Source: Macrostomum hystrix (lineage: Eukaryota > Platyhelminthes > Macrostomidae). From it: 64,000 nt of DNA. Positions 23,801 to 35,074 of the stretch are shown here, one piece after another. Under the pieces are notes generated by a model. That model saw nothing but the letters and a program-made list of their open reading frames with translations, made no database searches and was not told the origin of the DNA. Numbering within the stretch: position 1 is the stretch's first letter; the number at the start of each line of letters is the position of its first letter. The position numbers and the translations under genes were made by a program. The stretch is taken from contig CATNEN010000038.1 in the NCBI GenBank assembly GCA_950097015.1, positions 14,254,001-14,318,000 on the forward strand, given 5' to 3'.

Positions 23801-26382
23801 CAGCAGCATCACCAGCAGCATCAGCAGCAGCAGCAGCAGCAGCAGATGCTGCTGCACCAGCATCTGATCCGGCAACACCAGCAGTCTATGTGCATGATGC
23901 CAAGCCCTTGTGAGTTTTTTGCTAGTAAAATTAGAAATGTTGACCATTGGGTTTTCCCAATTATTTTAATTGGTTCCCACAATCCATGCCCAGCTCTGCC
24001 GCCAGAAAATTCGCCGACATCCAAGATGAAGCGAGCAGCTCCAGCCGAGACATCGGCCGTGGCAGCCGCTGACGCGGCGGTGGCTTCTAAGTCGCGACGA
24101 AAGCGTCGAGAATCTTCAACGCCGCCGACGGAGGAGATTCAAAGCGTCACTGCAGCCGCCACCACTGATGCCGCATCTGCCGCTGCCGCCGACAAAGAGC
24201 AGCAAGGTGAGATTCAAGCCGAGCTGCAGCCGGAGCAGTCAGGTGGCAGCAGCGAGCACGGCATGGATGACAACGTCGGGGAGAAGGCTCTCAGAACAGA
24301 GAGCGACATCAACGAGCTGGAGCTGGAGAATGACTTGGAGGACGAAGATCTGGACGATGAGGAGGGCGAATATCTAGACGAGGGAGAGGAGGCGCTGTCA
24401 GATGGTCATCTGGACGATTCGGCAACAACCGCCGACTGCGGTCTGGAAGTGTCGACCACCCCGACGACACTGCTCAGCGGAGGCGGCGGCGGCGGAGGAG
24501 GTGGCGGAGCCGCGTCAACCAGCTCGCTGCTGCAGGGCGCCTCCAGCGGCGGAGGAGTTCGCGGCCGACCCTGCCTGTCGCAGAGCAAACGGCGGGTCCT
24601 CTGCACCGTCTGCAACAAGACCTTCTGTGACAAGGGCGCCCTGAAGATTCACTACAGCGCAGTGCACCTGAAGGAGATGCACCGCTGCACCATAGCCGGC
24701 TGCAACATGTGGTTCAGCTCCCGGCGCAGCCGGAACCGCCACTCGGCCAATCCCAATCCCCGGCTGCACATGTCCCATCCCAACCGGAAGCTGCCAGACG
24801 GTGCCCGGATTGTTGACGACGGCAGTGGTCGCAGTCTGTCTAGCAAGGCGCCAATGCCCAGCAACATCACTAACCCGCCGCTCGTCTCGGCGCCCATACC
24901 GTCGCGCCAGTTGGACGGCAACATCGCCAAGGAGATATTCGAGCAGGCGATTCGCTGCGGCAGTCAGCAGCAGCAGCAGCAGCAGCAAAGTCTGGCGAAG
25001 CTTCACCAGCGGCAGCAGTCGTTAGCCAGTCTGGCTTCGATCTCAGAAGCGGCCTCAGACCAGGCGGATGATTTCGAATGCGGCAAGCTTGCCGCTTCAA
25101 CAGCAATGGAGCATTCGGCAGGTTGCAGCGAGGACAGCTCTGAGGAATATGACAATGAGCAGGAGGAAGACCTGCCGATGGTGCAGCAGCATTCGGGCCA
25201 GCAGCGCAGCCACATGCTCCATCAGCAGCAGCAGCCGTGCTGCCCTGACCAGTCATCGCCAGAGTCGCAGCATCCGTGCACCATCGACGGCTGCAACGCC
25301 ATGTTCCCGTCGAAGCGAAGTCGAGATCGGCACAGCGCCAACCTCAACCTGCATCGCAAGCTGCTGTCGACCAGCGGCTCCTCGTTCCAGGTAAGACGAA
25401 GAACATCATAGAGTAGTTGATTAAACAATGAGCATTTGCTTCTGAGTTAAAGCACTGAAAAAAACATTATTCATTTATAACAGTTGAGCAAGCACCAGCA
25501 GCTCAGAGGATTTCAACAGACCGCCGAAGCTGCGGCTTTCATTGAGTCGCCGACAGCGCCACCATCTCAGCCTCATCCGCCCCCGCCGCCGCCGCCGCCA
25601 CCGCCGCCGCCGCACTTCCTTTCCGGACTATTTCCCTTCGGCGCTTCCGGTAGGATCAGCCACCAGCCTTCGACTTTGGCGCCGCCGCCGCCGCCGCCGC
25701 CGCCACCGCCACCACCATTCTTTTCAGCTGCCGCAGCCGCTGCAGCTGCCGCTTATTTTCAGCGCCAGCATCAGCAACATCGCCAGCAGCAGCAGCAGCA
25801 GCAGCAACTTCCAACATCGGTAGCTGCTGCGGCGGCGGCTGTGGCAGCGGCCGCCACGAATGGTCAGCCGCCGCTGCTGCCTCCCGGCTTTGGCTTTCCG
25901 GCACTTCCGTCGGTGGCTGCGGCGGCGGCCGCGGCGGCTGCGGCTGCCGGCGGATTCAGCGGCGCTGGCGGCCTCGGACTTAGCGGTGGCGTCGGAGGTG
26001 CATCCGAGAGCCTGCTTTCACCGTGAGTTTCACGAATGTTCCAGCTTTGATCATTGAACAGAAGATCTGTTCTTCATAATGACAGCTGGGGTTGCCTATT
26101 CTGCAGGGTGAGGGTTGCGTGTCCTGCAATCACAGGGTCAGAGTTGCCAGTTCTGCAGGGTGAGGGCTGCCTGTTATACAGGGTGAGGTTTGCCTGTTCT
26201 GCAGGGTGAGGGCTGCCTGTTCTGCAGGGTGAGGGCTGCCTGTTCTGCAATCACAGGGTGAGGGTTGCCTGATCATCAGTGAATAACAGATCGTGTATAA
26301 CTAACCCCCTTCCATCAGTTTCCGCCTGCCGAAGTTGCTGCCAGTAACCAACGGACCGAAGGATCGCAGCATGGAGACCTGA
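17826..26382 (+). CDS. Basonuclin-like C2H2 zinc-finger protein, complete
   Basis: Nuclear zinc-finger regulator of the basonuclin (BNC1/BNC2; disco-related) family. Exons 17826-17934, 22379-22614, 23585-23909, 23994-25390, 25484-26022, 26319-26382 (TGA 26380-26382) join in phase to 889 aa. Residues 1-40 are the Cys-rich N-terminus (C6, C11, C13, C15, C26, C29, ending HGWIYHVLDKL, against HGWVAHALDKL in vertebrates). Residues about 60-160 are the conserved block with [19 protein letters not shown] and LLRFGET. Poly-Gln (exon 3), a basic KSRRKRR (256-262), an acidic run (330-358) and poly-Gly follow. Fingers: CxxC finger from C427, its Cx4C partner with [19 protein letters not shown], and one lone Cx4C finger from C652 ([17 protein letters not shown]). 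The first finger of pair two and all of pair three are absent relative to BNC2. The C-terminus is poly-Pro, poly-Ala and Gln-rich. The start has a good context (tccaccATG) and matches the BNC1 N-terminus; an alternative is that this exon begins at an acceptor, ccaccatgcag, inside it. Confidence 0.93.
17941..19265. repeat. 24-bp minisatellite at start of basonuclin intron 1
   Basis: About 55 copies of a 24-bp unit (gtcagatattgacgagtttt plus aagt; ttgac and ctgac alternate). It begins six bases after the exon 1 donor gtaaga. Some units have one extra t; otherwise length is constant, and since 24 is divisible by three a plus frame stays open as an eight-residue repeat. Confidence 0.97.
19266..22378. 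other. Remainder of basonuclin intron 1
   Basis: About 3.1 kb of intron without a supported exon. It contains (cag)n tracts at about 20175-20207 and 20531-20549 and an (att)n run near 20905. Several open frames up to 121 codons show no known domain. An alternative first exon could hide here but none is evident. Confidence 0.45.
22666..23520. repeat. 46-bp higher-order repeat filling basonuclin intron 2
   Basis: About 18 copies of a 46-bp unit made of three related submonomers: agatctatatccttc (15), agatctatatcctac (15) and agaactaaatccaatt (16). It occupies nearly all of the 970-bp intron between donor CAG|gtgtgg (22614) and acceptor tttgcag (23584). Each tcctacag resembles a splice acceptor. 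Confidence 0.95.
26095..26275. repeat. 23-bp tandem array in last basonuclin intron
   Basis: Seven or so copies of ctgcagggtgagggctgcct plus gtt, some expanded by aatcacag. It fills most of the 296-bp intron 26023-26318. Each unit juxtaposes ttctgcag and ggtgag, that is, acceptor-like and donor-like words. Confidence 0.85.
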
Positions 26383-26563
26383 AGGACTCGACGCGCATAA
26401 TCCCTAGAACAGTAAATTATGCAATCTCACAATAACTATTGAGTCTCTATTATTGCTTCATCATTGCTCACAATTGTCCTAAATGTAGTGAGTTCCTGGC
26501 CCGAGCTTTTACAGTGCAATGAAGTTTCACCAAAATGCGCTATAATATGATTATGCTTTGTTT

Positions 26564-26569
26564 AATAAA
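26564..26569 (+). promoter_or_regulatory. Polyadenylation signal AATAAA of basonuclin
   Basis: Canonical AATAAA about 180 nt after the TGA, followed within 30 nt by a T-rich ttcttttttgtagt element, as expected for cleavage and polyadenylation. Confidence 0.7.
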
Positions 26570-27127
26570 ACATTCACTGCTAAATACTTCTTTTTTGTAG
26601 TATTTGCTTTCAAATTCAAGCGATTCGTTTCACTAGGAAAACAGTTTTATAGGCTTACAAAAAACAGTCTGCATCGTACACGTTCTGCCGATGTTTAATT
26701 AAGTATTAGCGCATGGCACAATTGCTGTGTAGATTTTTTATTTCTCTTGTGCAACGAGCACGTGTACATACGAGCGTATTAGCAGTTCTCATTGTTCAGG
26801 TCCGCTTTAGCTTGCCACCCTAATATTAATTTCACCAGCATTGATCTTAAAATATCGCCTCTAGGTGTACATCTATGTCGCAATAAATGTCGTCTAAATA
26901 AAAAATACCCACTAGATTGTCACGTGATGCTTTTGTACATGTACATGTACCACTTCTGTCTGCTTCTACACGTAAAATGCCGCAGCTTTCGATTTTAGAC
27001 GCGAAAAAATGCTTCAAAACGTTGTTTGCTGCTAATTCATTAATTATACACAAATACACATTTAGCTTGACATGTCAAAACCGCTTAACAGTTAATGTGT
27101 TTAAAACTGTTGAGTTACTCATTTGAG
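26570..27127. other. Intergenic spacer after basonuclin
   Basis: Unique AT-rich sequence. Short open frames on both strands at 26792-27126 overlap each other and have no recognisable features. Confidence 0.45.
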
Positions 27128-30100
27128 ACCCACAATGAACCCATCAGCTCACACAGCACAATGAACCCATCAGCTCACACAGCACAATGAACCCATCAGC
27201 TCACACAGCACAATGAACCCACCAGCTCACACAGCACAATGAACTCATCAGCTCACACAGCACAATGAACCCATCAGCTCACACAGCACAATGAACCCAT
27301 CAGCTCACACAGCACAATGAACCCATCAGCTCACACAGCACAATGAACCCATCAGCTCACACAGCACAATGAACCCATCAGCTCACACAGCACAATGAAC
27401 CCATCAGCTCACACAGCACAATGAACCCATCAGCTCACACAGCACAATGAACCCATCAGCTCACACAGCACAATGAACCCATCAGCTCACACAGCACAAT
27501 GAACTCATCAGCTCACACAGCACAATGAACCCATCAGCTCACACAGCACAATGAACCCATCAGCTCACACAGCAAAATGAACCCATCAGCTCACAGCAGC
27601 ACAATGAACCCATCAGCTCACACAGCACAATGAACTCATCAGCTCACACAGCACAATGAACCCATCAGCTCACACAGCACAATGAACTCATCAGCTCACA
27701 CAGCACAATGAACCCATCAGCTCACACAGCACAATGAACTCATCAGCTCACATCAGCACAATGAACCCACCAGCTAACACAGCACAATGAACCCATCAGC
27801 TCACACAGCACAATGAACCCATCAGCTCACACAGCACAATGAACTCATCAGCTCACACAGCACAATGAACCCATCAGCTCACACAGCACAATGAACTCAT
27901 CAGCTCACACAGCACAATGAACTCATCAGCTCACACAGCACAATGAACTCATCAGCTCACACAGCACAATGAACTCATCAGCTCACATCAGCACAATGAA
28001 CCCACCAGCTCACACAGCACAATGAACTCATCAGCTCACACAGCACAATGAACTCATCAGCTCACATCAGCACAATGAACCCATCAGCTCACACAGCACA
28101 ATGAACTCATCAGCTCACACAGCACAATGAACCCATCAGCTCACACAGCACAATGAACCCATCAGCTCACACAGCACAATGAACTCATCAGCTCACACAG
28201 CACAATGAACCCATCAGCTCACACAGCACAATGAACCCATCAGCTCACACAGCAAAATGAACCCATCAGCTCACAGCAGCACAATGAACCCATCAGCTCA
28301 CACAGCACAATGAACTCATCAGCTCACACAGCACAATGAACCCATCAGCTCACACAGCACAATGAACTCATCAGCTCACACAGCACAATGAACCCATCAG
28401 CTCACACAGCACAATGAACTCATCAGCTCACATCAGCACAATGAACCCACCAGCTCACACAGCACAATGAACCCATCAGCTCACACAGCACAATGAACCC
28501 ATCAGCTCACACAGCACAATGAACTCATCAGCTCACACAGCACAATGAACCCATCAGCTCACACAGCACAATGAACTCATCAGCTCACACAGCACAATGA
28601 ACTCATCAGCTCACATCAGCACAATGAACCCATCAGCTCACACAGCACAATGAACTCATCAGCTCACACAGCACAATGAACCCATCAGCTCACACAGCAC
28701 AATGAACTCATCAGCTCACACAGCACAATGAACCCATCAGCTCACACAGCACAATGAACCCATCAGCTCACACAGCACAATGAACTCATCAGCTCACACA
28801 GCACAATGAACCCATCAGCTCACACAGCACAATGAACTCATCAGCTCACATCAGCACAATGAACCCACCAGCTCACACAGCACAATGAACTCATCAGCTC
28901 ACACAGCACAATGAACTCATCAGCTCACATCAGCACAATGAACCCATCAGCTCACACAGCACAATGAACTCATCAGCTCACACAGCACAATGAACCCATC
29001 AGCTCACACAGCACAATGAACTCATCAGCTCACACAGCACAATGAACCCATCAGCTCACACAGCACAATGAACCCATCAGCTCACACAGCACAATGAACT
29101 CATCAGCTCACACAGCACAATGAACCCATCAGCTCACACAGCACAATGAACTCATCAGCTCACACAGCACAATGAACTCATCAGCTCACATCAGCACAAT
29201 GAACCCATCAGCTCACACAGCACAATGAACTCATCAGCTCACACAGCACAATGAACCCATCAGCTCACACAGCACAATGAACTCATCAGCTCACACAGCA
29301 CAATGAACCCATCAGCTCACACAGCACAATGAACTCATCAGCTCACACAGCACAATGAACCCATCAGCTCACACAGCACAATGAACCCATCAGCTCACAC
29401 AGCACAATGAACTCATCAGCTCACACAGCACAATGAACCCATCAGCTCACACAGCACAATGAACTCATCAGCTCACACAGCACAATGAACTCATCAGCTC
29501 ACATCAGCACAATGAACCCATCAGCTCACACAGCACAATGAACTCATCAGCTCACACAGCACAATGAACCCATCAGCTCACACAGCACAATGAACTCATC
29601 AGCTCACACAGCACAATGAACTCATCAGCTCACATCAGCACAATGAACCCACCAGCTCACACAGCACAATGAACCCATCAGCTCACACAGCACAATGAAC
29701 CCATCAGCTCACACAGCACAATGAACTCATCAGCTCACATCAGCACAATGAACCCATCAGCTCACACAGCACAATGAACTCATCAGCTCACACAGCACAA
29801 TGAACCCATCAGCTCACACAGCACAATGAACTCATCAGCTCACACAGCACAATGAACTCATCAGCTCACATCAGCACAATGAACCCACCAGCTCACACAG
29901 CACAATGAACCCATCAGCTCACACAGCACAATGAACCCATCAGCTCACACAGCACAATGAACTCATCAGCTCACACAGCACAATGAACCCATCAGCTCAC
30001 ACAGCACAATGAACTCATCAGCTCACACAGCACAATGAACTCATCAGCTCACACAGCACAATGAACCCATCAGCTCACACAGCACAATGAACTCATCAGC

Positions 30101-30345
30101 TCACATCAGCACAATGAACCCACCAGCTCACACAGCACAATGAACTCATCAGCTCACACAGCACAATGAACTCATCAGCTCACATCAGCACAATGAACCC
30201 ATCAGCTCACACAGCACAATGAACTCATCAGCTCACACAGCACAATGAACCCATCAGCTCACACAGCACAATGAACTCATCAGCTCACACAGCACAATGA
30301 ACCCATCAGCTCACACAGCACAATGAACCCATCAGCTCACAGCAG
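27128..30345. repeat. 3.2 kb satellite with 26-bp unit
   Basis: About 123 copies of a 26-bp unit, cacaatgaacccatcagctc plus acacag. Two variants alternate: the plain unit, and one with gaactcatc in place of gaacccatc. Longer units carry cacatcagcac. A marker unit, agcaaaatga followed by tcacagcagc, recurs at 27571 and 28251, indicating a higher-order duplication of about 680 bp. Intergenic. Confidence 0.97.
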
Positions 30346-31413
30346 CGGACACTCCAATGAACTCAGACAACCTAAGCAACCAAACAATAAACCTGTAAAA
30401 TAAAGGCTAGAACAAAAGTAAAAAAGTGTCTCTATATCGCTGATTTGTTTTAAAGCCAAGCTGAACTCCATTATCCAAGTCAGTAGATTTGGGTCTAACT
30501 ATGAATTACTTAACAAATTTATTTCTTAATTATCCTCTTACACAGACAAAGATTAACAAAATGATAGGCGTTTCTGTGATTCACAAATTAGTTTTTTAAA
30601 CTTAACACTGTGCAGCATATGACCAAGCTTAACAAAACAACAAGAGAAATTATAAAAAGAAAATTTAAATATAAGAAAACGACAGAGAGTAAACTAATAG
30701 GATGCGCAAAATGTGAATGAACACGTCTTTATTAACCTTGAAAACAATATAAGGTAAGCACAACATGGCTTTATATATTGTAATAATTTATCCGAACTCG
30801 TGTCCTCATCTACAGTAGTACTACTAACAAAGTAGTAAATTGTGTTTTTCAAGATTAGGCGAGTTTAATTAAAGCGCTAATTAAAAATAATACTACTGCT
30901 GTGAGTAGAGTGTATGAAGCATTTTACATAATTTTAGAGCAAAGCAAATATTTATAAAAAGGTTGGTAGAAATTAGTTTTTTTAACGTTAAGTCTTAACA
31001 AGCGACAACTCCCTAGAGGCAATTAAGCACATAAAAATATCAGATAAATGAATGAAATTGCACATTAGAACTAGTGTTATCAATAAGTCAAGTTTCAGAT
31101 ATAAAAAGATACATTTTAACACTGACAGATAATTAATATGACATAAGATCCATAAAAAAATAACAACAAACTTGACAAGCTATGTGAAAAACTTTCTTAG
31201 AAATATTAAAAGGTGAATAGATAAGATGAAAGATGATTAGAAAGAACACATAACAACAGAAATATAATGTCACAAAATGTTCATCAGGGAAGTAGAAACA
31301 AATTTCAACAGTTTTCCCATCATTTTTCTAGTTTTTAAGAATCAATAAAATCAAAACTTGCCTTTTGCAAAATAGGCTGAAGGGCAGGTGACCACAATAT
31401 GTCAGGGCAGGCG
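30346..31413. other. AT-rich intergenic spacer
   Basis: No exon, RNA gene or repeat recognised. The right end probably includes the 3' UTR exon of the minus-strand gene at 32.7 kb (see the acceptor at 31415). Confidence 0.45.
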
Positions 31414-31429
31414 GCTGAAATGGATTTGT

Positions 31430-32420
31430 TATAATAGAATGGGATTCCAAATCTGTAAGGATAGAATGGGATTCCAAATCTGTAAGGATAGAATGGGATT
31501 CCAAATCTGTTAGGATATAATGGGATTCCATATCTGTTAGGATAGAATGGGATTCCATATCTATAAGGATAGAATGGGATTCCAAATCTGTAAGGATAGA
31601 ATGGGATTCCATATCTGTAAGGATAGAATGGGATTCCAAATCTGTTAGGATAGAATGGAATTCAATATCTCTTAGGATAGAATGGGATTCCAAATCTGTT
31701 AGGATAGAATGGGATTCCAAATCTGTAAGGATAGAATGGGATTCCAAATCTGTTAGGATAGAATGGGATTCCAAATCTGTAAGGATAGAATGGGATTCCA
31801 TATCTGTTAGGATAGAATGGGATTCCATATCTGTTAGGATAGAATGGGATTCCATATCTGTTAGGATAGAATGGGATTCCAAATCTGTAAGGATAGAATG
31901 GGATTCCATATCTGTAAGGATAGAATGGGATTCCATATCTGTTAGGATAGAATGGGATTCCAAATCTGTTAGGATAGAATGGGATTCCATATCTGTTAGG
32001 ATAGAATGGGATTCCAAATCTGTAAGGATAGAATGGGATTCCATATTTGTTAGGATAGAATGGGATTCCATATCTGTTAGGATAGAATGGGATTCCATAT
32101 CTATAAGGATAGAATGGGATTCAATATCTCTTAGGATAGAATGGGATTCTATATCTATAAGGATAGAATGGGATTCCATATCTGTTAGGATAGAATGGGA
32201 TTCAATATCTCTTAGGATAGAATGGGATCCTATATCTATAAGGATAGAATGGGATTCCATATCTATAAAGATAGAATGGGATTCCATATCTGTTTGGATA
32301 GAATGGGATTCCATATCTGTTTGGATAGAATGGGATTCCATATCTGTTTGGATAGAATGGGATTCCATATCTGTTTGGATAGAATGGGATTCAATATCTC
32401 TTAGGATAGAATGGGATTCC
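31430..32420. repeat. 27-bp minisatellite in probable 3' UTR intron
   Basis: About 36 copies of a 27-bp unit containing gaatgggattccatatctgt then taggata. Its length is divisible by three, so a 364-codon minus frame (nine-residue repeats such as MESHSILTD) stays open; I treat that as an artefact. The array lies between a minus-strand donor TGATGAG|gtgaga (32705/32704) and an acceptor aaatccatttcag (31415), so it is probably intronic. 32421-32704 is degenerate repeat and unique intron. Confidence 0.93.
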
Positions 32421-32708
32421 AAATTTAGTCGAACAAAATTGGATTCTGAAAAGTTGGTAAGGATAAATTAGGATTTAAAATATGGCAGGAATAAAATTGA
32501 TTTTTTATATTGTGAGAAAAATTTGGATTTCAAATTATAAAACAAAGAGAACGAAATCTTAAAATCAAGAGAGAAAACTGCCAGGAGACTCGGAAAATAT
32601 TTATACTTGTAGGATCCCAAAATATAGAAAGATTTCAGCCTAATCTACAGTAAAATGAGATCCATCCGAGGGGAATACCAAAAATATTAAAAAGCATTTC
32701 TCACCTCA

Positions 32709-33425
32709 TCACTGCGACGGAGGTGGCGGCTGCTGCTGGGGGTTTGCAGGAAACTTCGGCTGTCTGGGCTGATAGCCGCCGCGAAATCTTGGCCCCGGAG
32801 GTCCGCCGCCACCGCGATGATAGAAGGCTCCACCTGGCGGATACATCGGGCCGCGAATCGGATGATGAAGATGATGCGGCGGCGGCGGACCGCGCGGACC
32901 GAACGGCTTCGGCCAGCGCGGATGCTGCAGGGGCAGCCTGTGATGCGGCTGATAATGAGGCCGGACCTGCGGCCCGAAACCGGCGTCGTCGTTTGAGCCG
33001 CGATAAGCGGCCTCCTGACGCGACAGATAGTCGTCTAGTTCGCGTTCGTCTGCGGCCGAATCTGCATCGGGCTGAGCGGCGGATGAAACAGGCGGCGACA
33101 TCAAAAGCTGCCGCTTGGCTGGCGTAGCTCCGACCGTCTTATCATCCGGCGCCTCCTCCGCCTTATTATCTGCGCTCTTATCTAAATCGGGCTCGGCCCC
33201 ATTAACTCTGCGGCGCTTAATTGCGGCGGCTCCAGAGGCACCAGAGGTGGCAGATGTAGCGGCAGCTTCAAAGGCGGCCGTGGGATCAGCGGCGGCAGGA
33301 TCAAAGGTTAGTAAAGTTTCAAAGGCGGCCTCTGGTAGGCAGCGGAGACAGGCGCCGGGTCTCAGCCGGTAGGCGGCCAAAGCCGTCGGGCTGTCCAGCA
33401 GCTCGCCTGAACAGCTAGAGGTCAT
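32709..33425 (-). CDS. Uncharacterised Ala/Pro/Gly-rich, RGG-like protein (238 aa)
   Basis: Single open exon of 238 codons with stop TGA at 32711-32709. I do not recognise the family. The N-terminal 45 residues look structured (ALAAYRLRPGACLRCLPEAA). An Ala-rich linker and a likely nuclear signal KRRR (70-73) follow, then an acidic, Ser/Asp-rich middle with ELDDYLSRQEAAYRG (about 130-145). The C-terminal 90 residues are rich in Pro, His, Gly and Arg (GPRGPPPPHHLHHP, GPRFRGGYQPRQ), as in RNA-binding, RGG-type tails. Six bases after the stop, a consensus donor suggests a 3' UTR intron. An acceptor-like gacctctag lies just inside the open frame, so the exon may instead be the last coding exon of a longer protein starting upstream. 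Opposite-strand frames are GC-driven shadows. Confidence 0.6.
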   Translation of the reverse strand: MTSSCSGELLDSPTALAAYRLRPGACLRCLPEAAFETLLTFDPAAADPTAAFEAAATSATSGASGAAAIKRRRVNGAEPDLDKSADNKAEEAPDDKTVGATPAKRQLLMSPPVSSAAQPDADSAADERELDDYLSRQEAAYRGSNDDAGFGPQVRPHYQPHHRLPLQHPRWPKPFGPRGPPPPHHLHHPIRGPMYPPGGAFYHRGGGGPPGPRFRGGYQPRQPKFPANPQQQPPPPSQ

Positions 33426-33640
33426 TTTAGAAAAGAAGGCGGAGAGAAAACACAGTGAGAAGCCGAGCTTTGTGATTTGGTTTTTGAAGGTTGTTTTTTA
33501 TTTTCTTGTTTTTCTTTTCTACTTTAACTTTTTCTATTTTTCGCTCATCTTCTTACTACTTACAGTAGCTTCAAATGTTTTCATCAACTGGCTGTGAAGT
33601 TATTTTTCTTTTCGGCTGTGAAGCTACATTAATTAACTTG

Positions 33641-33949
33641 GGTGAAGGGGTTTCAGTGGCAGAGCGTTCTAACGCGTTTGCCTCTCGCATTAAGGTCCCA
33701 ATGCTCGATTCCGCGGCGAGGCAACATTCATTTGGGGCGCAGCCGCGGAGAGAAGGTATGGGGGCTTGTCGTGCAATTTACGCCCTTGAGGGCCAACCTC
33801 CAAGGCATGCAGTGAGTGTATACGGACTGACAACGAGAAAGTCAGGGCAGATGTACACACCTGTGTGTGATCAGAATCAGCAGATTTGACAGAATTGCCT
33901 TTCGCTGAATGCGGGTCTAGCTACTGTCACGAAATTATTATTATTATTC
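33641..33949 (+). mobile_element. tRNA-derived SINE
   Basis: About 300 bp with an A-box-like cagtggcagagcg (33654-33666), a B-box-like tgctcgattcc (33702-33712) about 35 bp later, an unrelated body, and a simple (att)n tail (33934-33948). This is the expected layout of a SINE with a pol III tRNA-type promoter. No target-site duplication could be fixed. The open frame across it is incidental. Confidence 0.65.
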
Positions 33950-35059
33950 CAATAAACTTGTCTATGAAATCATATTTTACTATTATCCTATTTAAGAAGT
34001 ACTATGCGAACTGTTGTTTATTCTGTATTTTCTTATGGAAGAGGGTCATTTGTTTTTTTATTCCTAATTGTCATTCTAAACGAAATTGTTTGTCACAGAC
34101 TTTCGTTTAACTACGGGTAAAACACAATTATTGCTGTTTATTGTTTATAAACGTGTTTTAGTTGTCTCGCTATTTATAAAAAAGCAGCAATCTCGGCACA
34201 ATTAACCGTCTGCCGACTAAAAACAGAAACGATCATTATCTTACAATTGAATTTATTATTATTCTAATACGATAGAGAGAGAAGCACACTAGAGCGTACT
34301 CTGCTATGCCGTCTTTTTAATGTTCACGCTAAAGAAATCAAGCAAAAAATGGCATCATTCCAGTTAGGATAGAAAAAAGCTAATTAATTGACTACGTTTG
34401 TGGCATATCATTAAAACATGACAAAGAGCGGCGGTTATCTAGAACACATATTTGACTGCCGTGCGGTACAGTTTTTGGATTGTGAAACGAAAATAAAATA
34501 AGTATGATAATATTAATATTAATAATAATAATCAAAATGCCTGCTGCCAAAACTTGGACAAGTAGGTCCAAAATGTACACACGCACACACGCACACACAT
34601 ACATTATAGCAGTTCTAAATGTGTAATGCGCGAACACACCAAAATATTTGCTTTTTTAGAGAAAAAAATTAATGACAACCAATGGGCCAAACACTTTCAA
34701 TGCGATAGGATGGGAGATTTGCGGTATTCCTGTTATTTCTGCATCGAATGGGAATAGAAACTAGGTAGAAATGTACTAACTACTATGAGCAGTGTAGTGT
34801 GAAAGATTTTCAAGTTGTTAGAGAAATTGGTTATGAACTAATTATTTTAAAATCTAGCTTCTGCCAAACAGGAAATAAGCTATAAATTAGGTGGGGTGGA
34901 GACAGACAGGTAATGTTTAGGCTATGCGAGATGGATCAACCGGTTTGAGAACACATTTTAGCGATCAAGCTAAATATTTTAGTCAAAGCATTGATTTATC
35001 TAGACTTTAACCTGATCTCAATTTCAATCATTAGAGCTTTCAGTGCTTCAGTAAATAAT
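33950..35059. other. AT-rich spacer
   Basis: No gene recognised. Contains an (aca/cgc)-rich microsatellite near 34575-34605 and AT-rich simple sequence at 34500-34535. Confidence 0.45.
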
Positions 35060-35074
35060 CACATTAATCAGATT

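Noticed and set aside
24406-25428. Several long opposite-strand and alternate-frame ORFs over basonuclin exon 4
   Set aside because: GC-rich, codon-biased exon produces shadow frames; the sense frame has zinc fingers and exact splice junctions.
27128-30345. CRISPR array
   Set aside because: Repeats are directly adjacent with no unique spacers, and the host is a eukaryote; this is a satellite.
31328-32422. 364-codon minus frame of nine-residue repeats, like a repetitive structural protein
   Set aside because: The 27-bp unit is a multiple of three and lacks stops in this frame; the frame starts and ends with array and intron-like borders, with no independent coding evidence.
32723-33372. Plus-strand Ala-rich ORFs opposite the 238-aa minus gene
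   Set aside because: Shorter, overlapping each other, Ala/Arg-rich as expected from the antisense of a GC-rich exon; the minus frame has better composition and a 3' donor.
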